Both the position numbers and the translations under genes were made by a program. Positions 42,166 to 53,403 of a stretch of DNA of 64,000 bases are shown piece by piece. Under the pieces are notes generated by a model. The model did no database searches, was not told where the DNA came from, and worked only from the letters and a program-made list of their open reading frames with translations. Every line of letters begins with the position of its first letter. Position 1 is the first letter of the stretch. Origin of the DNA: Piezodorus guildinii (taxonomy: Eukaryota; Arthropoda; Insecta; Hemiptera; Pentatomidae); assembly GCA_023052935.1 (NCBI GenBank), contig CM041293.1, positions 174,025,600-174,089,599 on the forward strand, written 5' to 3'.

Positions 42166-42590
42166 GGTAAGATCATAAAGTCCAGTTGAACAATAAAGGG
42201 GACGGACGCTATGTGGTGAGGGGAGTGGTTGGTGAAAATACGTGATAGCGGTCCTAGAATGTTTTAAATAAATAAATTCTTTATTATCTTAGGACAAGTC
42301 CCTTTAGAATAACATTGACATAATATATAAATTGGTCTTCAGAGTCTTAGAGTAATTAATTATTTATAAACCAGTTAACTAAAACTAATCGAAAACTGAC
42401 ATATGCAAATATGTAGAAAATAAAATAAAATAGAGTCATTTACAATTTTGTTCTGACTGGATGGTCATGAGATGAATGAATAAGCGGGATTTGAATGTAG
42501 GAAGATAGTTGGAGTAACGGATAGAAAGAGGAATAGAATTCCATAGGATTGAGGATCGGATAAGGAACGATCTGTCAAAATGTGGAGATT

Positions 42591-43628
42591 TTTTTTTTTT
42601 TTTCCTTAGCCCCTTATTTTTTTTTTTTTTTTTCTTCTAAGCTCCTGCAATGCTGGTAAGTTCTCCTTTTTCTGCAATCGTGCATTTTAAGGAGTTGCAA
42701 ATCTTTAACGTAACTTCTGGAGAGTAATAACATTATGAATAATAATTCAGGTGATGGGGCTCACCTTCTAGTTTGTTTCGGCCTTACAACTAAAACTTAA
42801 ACTAATTTATTTATTTGTTGAGTTTCTGCCATCGCTGAGGTATTCCTGGGGGTTTTAGTTGATTAAATATAGGGTTATTTACAAATTTCGTTGATTCGAA
42901 AAACTTTAAATTCCTCTCACACATAAAGTTTTTAATTGTTGGCATTTTCATCTCTTCATGTAATTTCTTTGTTTTTACTCTTTGGAATATCGTCCCTTTT
43001 GCGATTCTTCTTAGAATGCCGTTTTGAAATGCCTGGACATTCTTTTCCGTTGATTTCGCTACGTGTGGAAAAAGTTGTGAGCCATACAACAGTGACGGAC
43101 GAAGAATTGTTTTGTATATCATCGCTTTTAGTCGCAGAGATATACTTGGAGATGAAATCAAATGGTTAAGCCTAAACATTTTTCGCCTTACAGATTTAAT
43201 TTTTTTAGAAAAGTGGACTGAAAATTTTAAGTGTCTGTCGAACGTGATTCCAAGATATACAATATTTTTAAACAGTTTAATTTGGCAATTATTGAGATTA
43301 AATCCTGAAGGAAGTTTTTTCTTACCCTTCTGGAACGAATAAACAATAGCCTTTGTTTTGTCAGGATTAATTTCTATGTTTAGCCACTTTAGCTCTAAAG
43401 CTATTTTTTGACAGGCACTTTGGGACTGTTTGAGAGCCGTACTGGCATTGGAGCTGCTGCTCGTGACTGCAATATCGTCGGCAAAAGCTGATACAGTGGC
43501 TTTCTCGTACTTCCTTCCAACGATGTCAGAAGTGTAAATGGAGAACAATATTGGAGACAGCACTGCTCCTTGTGGAACACCACATGTAAGTGGTACCGAA
43601 CCGGAGAGCTCTTCCGCAACTTTTACAG
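42591..43628 (-). pseudogene. LINE-K, 5'-truncated RT inserted in LINE-C
   Basis: The poly-A tail appears as T runs at 42,588-42,633. The RT C-terminal half is undamaged: LTCGVPQGAVLSPILFSIYT, SAFADDIAVTSSSS (catalytic FADD), NPDKTKAIVYSF, YLGITFDRHLKF, then IYKTILRPSLLYGSQLFPHV. 5'-truncated inside the RT domain. The intact frame suggests a recent insertion. Confidence 0.85.
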
Positions 43629-44010
43629 TGTGGAGATTGAAGGGCCTTGCGTATAAATCTGAAGGCTTAGAGCGTGTATAACGGGAACGGACAGAGAATA
43701 TGAATTGTAAAATGTCGAAAATGTATGATGGACGGAGGGATTGGATAACTTGGTAAAGGAATGATGCAAGGAAATACTTGGAAGGATAAAGGCACTTCAA
43801 CTCGCTATAAAATTCGGAGACGGGGTGTACCTCGGGACCCCAAAGATAAATCGAAAAAAGTGTGTTATTTATTAGGAGTTTTATTTTTACTTCGAGATCC
43901 CTAGAAACACAACCGTATACGGTACAGCAGTAGTCGAAGTGGAGGAATATGAGAGAGGTAACGAGGAGCTTCCAGGTTTCATACGGGAATAGGTGACGAA
44001 GGGAATTCAC
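42811..44010 (-). CDS. Chimeric LINE-C/LINE-K open frame, 399 codons
   Basis: Residues 1 to about 118 come from LINE-C (starting MNSLRHLFPYETWKLLVTSL). The duplicated target (codons F-N-L-H-T) bridges in frame into LINE-K RT residues from VKVAEELSG to the stop after WQKLNK. It looks like one protein but is two elements joined by insertion. No translation signal is implied; it should not be annotated as a host gene. The RT half lacks the palm's first aspartate region. Confidence 0.85.
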   Translation of the reverse strand: MNSLRHLFPYETWKLLVTSLIFLHFDYCCTVYGCVSRDLEVKIKLLINNTLFSIYLWGPEVHPVSEFYSELKCLYPSKYFLASFLYQVIQSLRPSYIFDILQFIFSVRSRYTRSKPSDLYARPFNLHTVKVAEELSGSVPLTCGVPQGAVLSPILFSIYTSDIVGRKYEKATVSAFADDIAVTSSSSNASTALKQSQSACQKIALELKWLNIEINPDKTKAIVYSFQKGKKKLPSGFNLNNCQIKLFKNIVYLGITFDRHLKFSVHFSKKIKSVRRKMFRLNHLISSPSISLRLKAMIYKTILRPSLLYGSQLFPHVAKSTEKNVQAFQNGILRRIAKGTIFQRVKTKKLHEEMKMPTIKNFMCERNLKFFESTKFVNNPIFNQLKPPGIPQRWQKLNK

Positions 44011-44045
44011 TTGCTTTAAGGTGAAAAGGCGGTGGGAAATTTCGG

Positions 44046-45225
44046 AAATATAATAATAATAATAATAACTCTTTATTTATTCTGGGACTAGTCCCTTTAG
44101 AATAACATAACAAGAAAATCAAAATAAAAACTTTAAGGTCTTAGAGTATACAAAAACAATAGAAATTACAAACAATGGATTAAAAAGCAGCCACAAATAC
44201 TAAAAAAATATTGAAAACTAAACTAGATAATAAACATAATAAGAAATATGAACATATTATAATAAGTGCAAAACATAAGATAACATAAAATATAATTGGT
44301 ATATTAACGTTTCTATCTGTTTTGTTATTAATTTTAATTGAAATTAGAAAACTAATTAGGATTCTTCGGAAATTGGAGAGACAGGAGATGATTGAACAGA
44401 CAAGATTTGAATGTCGGAAGAGTATTGGAGTCACGGATGTAAGAAGGAATAGAGTTCCATAAGGTTGAGGATCGAATTAGGAAAGATCTGTCGAAAGCTG
44501 CAGTTCGATGGGGTGCTATATACATGTCCGAAGGCCGTGAGCTAGTGTGGCGAGAGTGGACTGAGGATTTGAAAAGAAACATATCTGATATGTAAGACGG
44601 ACGGCGGGATTGGAGAACTTGGAAGAGAAAGGAAGCCAGGAGGTACTTACAACGGTAGGAAGGGTAAAGCCACTTCAACTCTTCGTAGAATCGGGTGACA
44701 GAGATGTCCCTGGATATTCCAAAGATGAAGCGGATAAAGCAGTTGAATAATCGTTTTAGTTTTGCCTTGAGATCCCAGAGACACCCCCATACACCGTAAA
44801 GCAGTAGTCAAAGTGGGGGAATATTAAGGAACTAACCAAAAGCCCCAAAAGAAATATGGTTCTTAAAAGAGAGGGTTTGATCAAAGGTTACTCCCAAATT
44901 CCTGACGGTCGGGTAAAAATTTATAGGGTTACCATTCAGGAAGAGAGTTGGAATATGTAGAACAGTTTTCAAGAAATTATGGGATCCTATTACAATGGCT
45001 TTTGTTTTTTCAACATTTAGTTTTAATTTATTGACTACAGTCCAGTGACTTATTCGATCTAAGTTCTCTTGTAGTCTTTTTGTAGCTGGTAATAGGTCGG
45101 AAGGTGGAAAGGAAAGGTAAATTTGAAAATCGTCAGCATAGAGGTGGTATTTAGAGTGATTAATAAGAAGACAGGTAGGTCATTAATGTAGATAGTGAAT
45201 AGGGTAAGAGACAGAGACGTCCATA
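44046..45225 (-). pseudogene. LINE-C copy 2, RT and 3' end
   Basis: The 3' tail is AATAATAATAATAA-type at 44,050, preceded by GGGACTAGTCCC. Going upstream on the minus strand: PSYISDMFLFKSSVHSRHT, IAPHRTAAFDRSFLIRSSTL, YEELKWLYPSYRCKYLLASF, then FNGNP-like, HLYADDFQIYLSFPP (catalytic YADD) and LSLTLFTIYIND. Stops and frameshifts are present, but the family is clear (CR1/L2-like by 3' tail and RT motifs). Confidence 0.8.
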
Positions 45226-45352
45226 TAGTTCAAATGGAATGAAAAGTCCTTCGTTATGATGTCATTCAAAGGGAACGTAAAATAGTGGTCCAGAGCCAGT
45301 GCTAAGTCAGGTACTCTTGCAAGATTCCTACCCTAATAAACCTTGGATAAAA
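45226..45352 (+). mobile_element. Diverged SINE-2 fragment
   Basis: AAAGTCCTTCGTTATGATGT, GGTCCAGAGCCAGTGC, TCAGGTACTCTTGCAAGATT and CCTAATAAACCTTGGAT follow SINE-2 order with many changes. Confidence 0.6.
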
Positions 45353-46215
45353 AATCTGGTGCGAGAAACACACGACTTTCAATTACCATTTTTAAAATCA
45401 ATGAAAGAATTTTCAAATACATTTAGAGATAAAAATACTTGAAACTATTAAAGAATTAATTAAATAAAATTTCTATAGAAACATGTGTTTCATTAAAAAA
45501 TCTATTATATATTATCTAAAATAATCAGTTAGTTTTATGTTCATTTCATCACTCTCTATTAACTTTTAAAAGCTTGCGTATGAGATAATTCTAAAATCTT
45601 TAACATCCAACGGTATATCATACATGTATATTACTGCTCTTATGTTCAAAAACGAAAAATTGCATTAAAAAAATATTTTTTCTGTTTTCTCCTTTAGTTG
45701 GGTATCGAATTTATTCAATTTACATATTTACCTGTTTTTCATCAGCGTTAACAAGATAATCTAGTTATTATTATTGAATCTACAAAATTAAAGGTACTTT
45801 AGGGGAAGAAAATTTAAAATACCGGCATTTAAGCCCTGTCAGACGATTTAATCAGAATAAAACCTACATGATATTAAAGCCCATTAAATTTTACATCGAT
45901 ATAGCGAGTTTAATCAAAACCGTCGGAACCGTTTTCGAGAAAATCGAAAAAAGGTGCAAAATGCATGGTATATAGTGCCTCTTCTGGTAAGCTCATTTTG
46001 ATGAAAAAAGTGTTGTCACGTCTCGGGCGTATAGTTGTTTTAAATATGAAATTTCATTTTCATAGGACTTACCGTTTCCACCCGGGAGTTACCACACCCA
46101 CACACAGACCTTTTCGCGGGACTTGGTTATTTGGACTCAGTGGACCCTAAAACGTGTATTTCCGTTGAAAACTGGAATTGGAAAATTTTCACGATCGCAA
46201 TACTTCCCCTTATTT
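45353..46215 (+). repeat. Rep-S, near full length
   Basis: CTGGTGCGAGAAACACACGA start, all internal landmarks in order, ACGATCGCAATACTTCCCCT near the end. The last few bases (TATATAGTAAGTG) are replaced by GC-rich sequence. Confidence 0.75.
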
Positions 46216-46540
46216 GGAGTTTAGCTGGGTCCGCCGGCGGAGTCACATCGTCTCCGTGTCGGTCATATAGAACTTCTATAATAAGAGTCCTATCGGCTTC
46301 GAAATTTACACACGAGTAAATGTACAGTTTTAGTGCGTATGTGTAAAATTTGAACAAATTCGGAGCGCGAACTTGGCCACACGAAGAGCGGCAAGTTGGG
46401 CTTCAGATCCCGGGAGGCGTTCTCTTATCAGAAGGAGGTTGAGACAGGTCCATCCCCACCATCTCCAAGTCGCCGTACTCAGCTAAGTCCTTTGTTAATA
46501 CTTTTATTTCATAATTAATGTTCACTTTTCTTAATGGCAT
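46216..46540. other. GC-rich, low-repeat stretch of unknown role
   Basis: GGGTCCGCCGGCGGAGTCAC, GAGCGCGAACTTGGCCACAC and CAGATCCCGGGAGGCGTTC stand out from the AT-rich setting. On the minus strand a 45-codon frame from 46,540 (MPLRKVNINYEIKVLTKDLA ... DKRTPPGI, stop about 46,403) and another (NFEADRTLIIEVLYDRHGDD ...) are open. No second copy is seen in the window. It might be a host exon or promoter; I do not recognise it. Confidence 0.35.
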
Positions 46541-46744
46541 AAACGGGTAATGACCTGGTTGTTTGTTATTATATCAAGTTATTTTAGAATGTGGACGTTC
46601 TTTAAATTTCTATTTATTTTCTCATGTTTTATTTATCCTTGCATTAATGATCAAGTCAATTAATACATGAATCACGTTGGCATGATTTCTATATAAAAGG
46701 CATGATTTCTATATACAAAATTCATATATATGATATGAATAACT
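46541..46744. other. AT-rich spacer
   Basis: A short direct repeat (GGCATGATTTCTATATA twice near 46,680-46,715) is the only structure noted. Confidence 0.4.
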
Positions 46745-47526
46745 TCTAAGTATACTTTAAACTTAATATATTTTCTTAGACTTTCTACGCGATTATGTAG
46801 TTTTTTAATCCTATTATATTCATAAACTGTTGATGTAATTATAATTATATACTTTTACTTATTTATAACAAGTAATAATCGATAAACTATATTTTAAACT
46901 ATTTACTAATTTTAATTGCATGTTTTTTCTCTAATAATTTTAGCATTTAACTATGTTTTTTGTTTAGCCTTTATGTTAGAGCAAATAATTTTATAGCTAT
47001 GATTTATATTTTTCGACGTCTTACTATATTTTATACCTAATATATTTTCTTAGTCTTTTACGTGATAATATTGTAGGTTTTTTAAAAATATTATTATAGT
47101 TATAACATCTTGGCATATTTATATTTATATGCCTATGTATAACTTAGTTATTAATATATAAGTTGTTTTAAACTATTTACCTAATATTGATTGCATGTTT
47201 TGCTCCAATGATTTCAACGTTTAACTATTTATATTTTTTTTTTCTTTTTTTAGCCTTTAGAAATGTTAGAGCAAATAATTTTATAGCTATGAATCATGCT
47301 ATGATTTATATTTTTCGACGTCTTACTATATTTTAGATCTAATATATTTTCTTAGTCTTTTACGTGATAATATTGTAGGTTTTTTAAAAATATTATTATA
47401 GTTATAACATCTTGGCATATTTATATTTATATGCCTATATATAACTTAGTTATTAATATATAAGTTGTTTAAAACTATTTAACTAATATTGATTGCATGT
47501 TTTGCTCTAATGATTTTAACGTTTAA

Positions 47527-47578
<52 letters not shown>

Positions 47579-47910
47579 TTTTTTAGCCTTTATAAATGTT
47601 TGAGCAAATAATTTTATAGATATAAATAATGTTATGATCTTTTTTCAACATCTTACTATATTAAATATATTTTCTTAGCATTTTAGTGATAATATTGTGT
47701 TTTTTTAATCTTATTATAATCATAAACTCTTGATATATTTATATACGTTTATCTATTTATATCTTAGTCATTGACATGTGAGTTATTTTGAACTACTTAC
47801 CTAATATTAATTGCATATTTTGTTCTAATAATTTTACATTTTACTATTTATGCCTTTATCAATGTTTGAGCAAATAATTTTATAGATATGAATAATGTTA
47901 TGATCTTTTG
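46745..47910. repeat. Tandem array, about four ~300-bp units
   Basis: The marker CTAATATATTTTCTTAG(T/A)CT followed by ACGTGATAATATTG-like text occurs near 46,768, 47,036, 47,338 and 47,660. Each unit continues with TTATTATAGTTATAACATCT, ATATTTATATTTATATGCC, TTGATTGCATGTTTTGCTC and GAGCAAATAATTTTATAG. Units 2 and 3 are the most alike. A minisatellite or satellite fragment. Confidence 0.75.
47532..47574. repeat. (AT)n tract in the array
   Basis: About 21 AT dinucleotides inserted in the third tandem unit. Confidence 0.85.
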
Positions 47911-48298
47911 ATTTTCTTAATGGAATGGCTGGGCTATATAAAAGCGGTCAGTGTTTTTTTTCTTGTTTTTTCGCTTTTTGTAGGGATGGAGGAGTAATTC
48001 TAAATTTTGCCAATATTGATGTTATATGTTGGGTACTAAGTTGTTGAACTAGTCCTAAATAACAAAATGGAAGATATATCCGGAAGGGTGAGTCCGAATT
48101 GAGTCCCGTTTGGCAAAAAGATTCCTAATTGAGTCCCAGGGTAGGTTTTACAGAATCCTGGTTGAGTCCCGCCTGGTACCTGAAAAAGGTGCTAGGTATA
48201 TGGTACGGCTTATCAGTACACCCAGGTTTAGAAGGCAAAAAGACAGCTTGAATAGTTCGGAGACATATACAAATAATCAAGAAACGTTTGAAAAATCA

Positions 48299-48329
<31 letters not shown>

Positions 48330-48979
48330 CAAATATATTTTAACGATACATTTTTCATAAAATAAGATATTTTTGCGTACTTCAGGCCAAAGTACGCATG
48401 AAAGGAAGGAAACAAGACATATTTTGAGACAAGATTTCTCGGTATTTTAAATATTGTAATGAGAAATTCATGCGTTCAATTGAAAATACACACATGTATA
48501 TATTTGACTAAGAATTAAAGTAAGAAATACTTTATAATAGTTTTTATATATAAACTAAGAAATTGAATACAAAATACTATAACAAAAATAAAACAATTAA
48601 AGATACATAACATACTTACGTAACGAAAAAAAAAATACATTCACGTGCGATAGAAACCGATTCTAATGTATTTCGATTATTTTATTTAATTGTGGTTTTT
48701 CCTGATGACCAAGTACATTTCGATCCATTTTGAGTTTGGATTTTGTAGATGTTGTATTCTTTGCATTTCTCAGATTACTTAACAGAAGAAGAAGTTATAA
48801 TTTTTTTTTTTTTTTTTTTTTGAGGAACCTCTTTCGTACCTTTTGGAAATCAACGTTTTAATGATCTAATTAATATACAATAGTTGTTAATAATTGTCAA
48901 AATGATAATAAAAATAACTGACTACGCACCGGATAGACCATGTTTAATGATTGTAACTTATATGTATATTGCTGTTATA
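47911..48979. other. Spacer with a short degenerate repeat
   Basis: Three ATTGAGTCCC words at about 48,098, 48,128 and 48,162 form a ~32-bp degenerate tandem. A 27-base A tract lies at 48,301-48,327. The open frame here (48,110-48,343) is an accident of these repeats and ends in poly-lysine from the A tract. Confidence 0.45.
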
Positions 48980-49665
48980 ATAATAATAATAATAGCTTTA
49001 TTGGCATCATATTGACAAAAGCCTCTCCCATAGGGAGGAATTTATAGAAGTTGGCTATAGTTAGAAATAATAAAATATTGAAAAAAAGCAAATAATCCAA
49101 AGAAATACAAATACAAATAATTATAAAATACAAAACTCCAAAAAACAAAACAAAACAGATTCCTTGAAAAATACACCAAAATCAAACACAAATTAAATAT
49201 TTTTTAAAACGTTTATCCTGCAGGAATTGTCCCTCGCAACCAGCCACCAGTTTTCGCCAACAGTCTGCGTCAATTCGTCCCTCCACCTGCGATGTGGTCG
49301 CCCCCTCTGCCTGCTGTCCTCTCTCGGGATCCACTCCGTGCAAGCTCTGGTCCATCTTTCGTCTTTCAGCCTGGCCAAGTGCCCAGCCCAGCTCCATTTT
49401 AATCGATGTGCCTCAACCCTTAGACTTTTAATGTTCACTTTCTGAAGAATATTTTCGTTTTTTATTCTCTCCCTTTTCTGAATAAACATTAAACTTCTTA
49501 GAAGCTGCATTTGCATGGTATTCAGCCTCCGGTCGAGTTTTCTTGTAAGTGCCCAGGTTTGAGCCCCGTAGAGAACCGTGGGATATACACATGTGGTCAG
49601 AACTTTGGTTTTAAGATCTAGTGATAGATTGCTTTTGAAGATCTTTTAAAGATTGCTGTTAATGA
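48980..49665 (-). pseudogene. RTE-like LINE 3' end
   Basis: The tail is (AAT)n-like at 48,978. Upstream on the minus strand: TKVLTTCVYPTVLYGAQTWA, MQMQLLRSLMFIQKRERIKN, WAGHLARLKDERWTRACTEW and GRPHRRWRDELTQTVGENWW. The W-AGH-AR and GRP-RRW motifs lie in ORF2 C-termini of RTE-type insect elements. One open frame (49,516-49,193) remains; 5'-truncated. Confidence 0.75.
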
Positions 49666-49669
49666 GAGT

Positions 49670-50315
49670 TAATTCATTGTGGAAATATCCTTCAAACGGT
49701 ATATTAAAAAAAAAAAAAAAATGGTTATTACTGATAAGTATAAAATTCATTTTTCAAACGTATGAGAACTTCCCGAATACTCCGTCAATAGTTTTCCATT
49801 AGGTTCACTGTGATGTCCTCGACATGTTTTTATCTCACATGCGTAATGAATATGAAGAAACAATTAAGGGAGAAATAGCCCGACTGATATTTAGAATGGA
49901 TTTCTCCAACGAACCATGAAAGTGGTCTTAGGTTTCGGTCTTAGGTTTACTTGTTGTTAATAAAATATATTTTATCTCAGTATTTTATTCTTATAATCCT
50001 TATTTAAAGATTGATACTTTTTAATGATATATGGAGTATAATAAGCAAAAATGACTAATTAAATTGGTAAGTGAAGTTGTACCTCCCCAAAATACAAAAA
50101 AATTATAACCAAAACGGGTATTTTTCTGTTTGTTTTTTTGTTTCTTATCCTAAAAATACAGAATAATAATAAAAATCCTAGACTAATGGGAAGAAGTACC
50201 CTACATGAGTGCTCTAATTTCCTCATTTTGGTCCGATTAGGAAACAAATTGAAATCAAGCCATTAGTTTTGTTATTTTACAACACTTTGTACTTATTAAG
50301 CAAGTGCTCAGTAAT
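49670..50315. other. Spacer without recognised content
   Basis: No recognised element; AT-rich with an A run near 49,708. Confidence 0.4.
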
Positions 50316-50319
50316 ATAT

Positions 50320-51152
50320 TACTTTTTACTTTCACTTACTATATATAGTAAGGGGAAGTATTGCGATCGTGAAAATTTTCGAATTCCAGTTTTCAACGGA
50401 AATACACGTTTTAGGGTCCACTGAGTCCAAATAACCAAGTCCCGCGAAAAGGTCTGTGTGTGTGTGGTAACTCCCGGGTGGAAACGGTAAGTCCTATGAA
50501 AATGAAATTTCATATTTAAAACAACTATACGCCCGAGACGTGAGAAAACTTTTTTCATCAAAATGAGCTTACCAGAAGAGGCACTTTATACCATGCATTT
50601 TGCACCTTTTTTCGATTTTCTCAAAAACGGTTCCGACGGTTTTGATTAAACTCGCTATATCGATGTAAAATTTAATGGGCTTTAATATCATGAAGGTTTT
50701 ATTTGGATAAAAATGGTCTGACAGGACTTAAATGCCGATATTTTAAATTTTCTTCCCCTAAAGTACCTTTAATTTTGTAGATTCAATAATAATAACTAGA
50801 TTATCTTGTTAACGATATAGAGAGTTTAATCAAAATCGTCGGTACCGTTTTCGAGAAAATCGAAAAAAGGTGCAAAATGCATAGTATAAAGTGCCTCTTC
50901 TGGTAAGCTCATTTTGATGAAAAAAGTTTTGTCACGTCTCGGGCGTATAGTTGTCTTAAATAAGAAATTTCAGTTTCATAGGACTTACCGTTTCCGCCCG
51001 GGAGTTACCACACACACACAGACCTTTTTGCGGGACTTGGTTATTTGGACTCAGTGGACCCTAAAACGTGTATTTCCGTTGAAAACTGGAATTCGAAAAT
51101 TTTCACGATCGCAATACTTCCCCTTGTTATATATAGTAAGTGAAAGTAATAA
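50320..51152. repeat. Rep-S head-to-head palindrome
   Basis: 50,320-50,815 is reversed Rep-S and 50,816-51,152 is forward Rep-S. They share ACTATATATAGTAAGGGGAA / TATATAGTAAGTGAAAGTAA ends, and the arms of about 340 bp are close to identical (for example CACGTTTTAGGGTCCACTGA versus its complement). The centre (TTAACG|ATATAGAGAG) joins different internal points. A large near-perfect hairpin. Confidence 0.85.
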
Positions 51153-51184
51153 AGAAATTATATAAAAAACATAGCAATAAGCTA

Positions 51185-51610
51185 CTTAGGAACTTTCTTT
51201 TATTGTCTTCAATTGCACAATTAATTATCTTCGGTTACATATAATCACAATTTCTGAACTCTTTTATTTTTTATATCAATATTAAACTAATAACAAAATT
51301 CTGTCGATATCAGCTCTGCCCGACCCACACGGGCAAAGCGGATAGATTTTTTATCATCACAGTTATCGTAGAAGGAACTATGATTCGTGTGCCCACTATA
51401 TACATTGATAACATTAGATCCAATCTTCTACAGGTGGGTTTATGTATTTCTCAGTGCATACTATCCATGAATAATCTCCAATTCTATTTTATTTTATTTT
51501 CAGTGTCTGGGTTACCTTCCTCTTTATTTTTCCTTTAGTTCATTTTGGTGTTTTAGCTCCAGCTAACTTGGATATCTTAGTTTTCTCTAGAAACAAACTC
51601 TGTAAATATA
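51185..51610 (-). mobile_element. pogo-like 3' fragment, inverted copy
   Basis: In reverse it matches 40,985-41,385: GAAAACTAAGATATCCAAGT, CCAAAATGAACTAAAGG and a degenerate Cys-rich finger end (the ACGATAACTGTGATGAT side). Contains GGGCAAAGCGGATAG near 51,330. Both fragments are dead. Confidence 0.6.
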
Positions 51611-51639
51611 AATTGTTAAAAAAATAATTCTTTAACAAT

Positions 51640-51735
51640 TTATATTCATCACTGAATGTCTATGAAAATTCTTAAATTGATTATAACAACGTAGGCAAGT
51701 GAAAGTCGTATGTTGCGTGCACCTGATTGAAAAGT
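51640..51735 (-). repeat. Rep-S terminal fragment
   Basis: ATTGATTATAACAACGTAGG, CAAGTGAAAGTCGTATGTTG, CGTGCACCTGAT: reversed Rep-S end. Confidence 0.6.
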
Positions 51736-51821
51736 TGCTGTAACACCTCGGGTTTTTAGTTGTCTTTAAATAAATAGGCCAATATAATAAGGCTAAAATT
51801 CAAGGCAAGTATGAAGTAATA

Positions 51822-52990
51822 ATAATAATATAATAATAATAATAATAGGCTTAGCGAACCCGAAGGTTCGATGCCGATACCACCAAATTTCGCCTACACA
51901 GACTCGTCCAATGTTCACCATTCAAGCCCAAGCTCCCGAGATCAGCCTTAACGCAATCCTCCCATCTACGCTTCGGCCTACCTTTCGGACGCCTACCAGT
52001 CGGATCAGCAAATACCAACTTTCTCGGAATCCGCTCGTCATCGAGCCCAACAACTTTACTCGCCCATTTGAGTCTCCGCGATGCCAGTGGCCTCACTCTC
52101 TTCGGACCAAATATTTTACGCAATACCTTATTTTCGAAAACCTTAAGCCGTTGTTCATCCTTCAGAGTAAGCGGCCACGTTTCATATCCGTAAAGAACCA
52201 TTGCAAGAATAATAGTTTTATAAATTATAACCTTTAAGTTTTTAGATAGAAGCCGCGAACTAAGTATCTTAGCAACTGAATAATAACACGCATTTCCCAC
52301 CTTTAACCGGGACTTTATTTCTTCCTGGATTTCATTTTTTCTAGTTATAATTGAACCTAAATACTTGAATTTCTCTACGTGTTCAAAAGTATGCCCTGAT
52401 ATATCAATATCACCAAGATCGCCACCGTTTCTGCTACTAATAATATATTTCGTCTTATCGGTATTTAATTCGAGTCCTATTTCTTAACCGGTTTTTATTA
52501 ACACACTTGTATTTAGTTGTATGGTTTCCGTGTCTTCACCTAACAGTACCAGATCATCGGCATATCCCAAAACCGAAATCTTGTCACCCATATTTAAGCC
52601 TTTCTCGGTACACATCACCTTTTCTATGACATATTCTAAAGCTATATTAAATAACACAGGTGAAAGGGAGTCACCCTGTTTCAAACCCGATCGCACCTCA
52701 AATTTCTCGGAGTAATTATGACCGATTCTAACTTTATGAAATGTTTCCGACAAACACATCTCTACTAGGTTTACTAACTTTCTAGGTATTCCCTGTTCAA
52801 TCATGATGTTATATAACTTCTGATGGTCTATTGAACCATAAGCCTTTTTAAAATCGATATAAAGTTGATGGACTACACCGTTGTATTCCAATTTTTTCTC
52901 TAATGTTTGACGTAAGGAAAATATTTGGTAAATAGTCGAGCGATTCCGTATAAAACCAAGTAAGAAGTAATGCGGACAAAACTAGAAATC
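51822..52990 (-). pseudogene. LINE-R reverse transcriptase, near-intact 3' half
   Basis: The tail is (AAT)n at 51,822-51,848. The minus strand has HQLYIDFKKAYGSIDHQKLY (RT palm with first Asp), EVRSGLKQGDSLSPVLFNIA, VLGYADDLVLLGED (catalytic YADD), then a TAA at about 52,484 where the other copy has Lys. After it come KFKYLGSIITR, GNACYYSVAKIL, VLYGYETWPLTLKDEQRLKV and GRRPKGRPKRRWEDCVKADL. One nonsense mutation and 5' truncation (about 52,990) inactivate it. Confidence 0.85.
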
Positions 52991-53391
52991 GTTTTAATAC
53001 GTTTTAATGGTCCTAAATAAAAGTAATCTGAGTTCGCAACTTCACTGGTGGTGGACTAAATTTTTTGGAGCCGAATAATCTCGAAATGTTAGCACGTTTT
53101 TCACCTTTACCTCGTAAACGGTACTTCCTACTGTAAATGCCTTTCTTATTAAAATGAAAGAAGGCTTAATTTCCTTTCTATAAGTCATCTTAGTTATTGA
53201 ATTAGATTTAGTGATATTGCATCAATCTCGTCAGAAATAGGAAAATGTTTTTAATTTTATCGAATAACCCACTTTGGTCACTAAGAGATATCTGTAACTT
53301 GGAAAAAACTATCAAAATTGAAAAAAGTCATTGAATGAAAATTGTAGGCCATCGAATTTTAAGTCTACAAACATCTTTAAATTTCAGATTC
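52991..53391. other. Spacer without recognised content
   Basis: No recognised element. The block GGTGGTGGACTAAATTTTTT is unmatched elsewhere in the window. Confidence 0.4.
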
Positions 53392-53403
53392 GGTTGTTAC
53401 TAA

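Larger units (their letters stand above)
42262..44045 (-). pseudogene. LINE-C copy interrupted by LINE-K
   Basis: LINE-C occupies 42,262-42,590 and 43,629-44,045. The 3' end has GGACTTGTCC and an AATAAATAA-type tail. The upstream half encodes LHFDYCCTVYGCVSRDLEVK (after-RT region) and SELKCLYPSKYFLASFLYQV. LINE-K splits it with duplication of TGTGGAGATT at 42,581-42,590 and 43,629-43,638. Confidence 0.85.

Noticed and set aside
46745..47910. CRISPR-like spaced repeats
   Set aside because: Units are ~300 bp, imperfect and in a eukaryotic setting; this is a tandem array, not a CRISPR.
48110..48343. 77-codon open frame ending in poly-lysine
   Set aside because: It is built on a short degenerate repeat and an A27 tract; no similarity seen.
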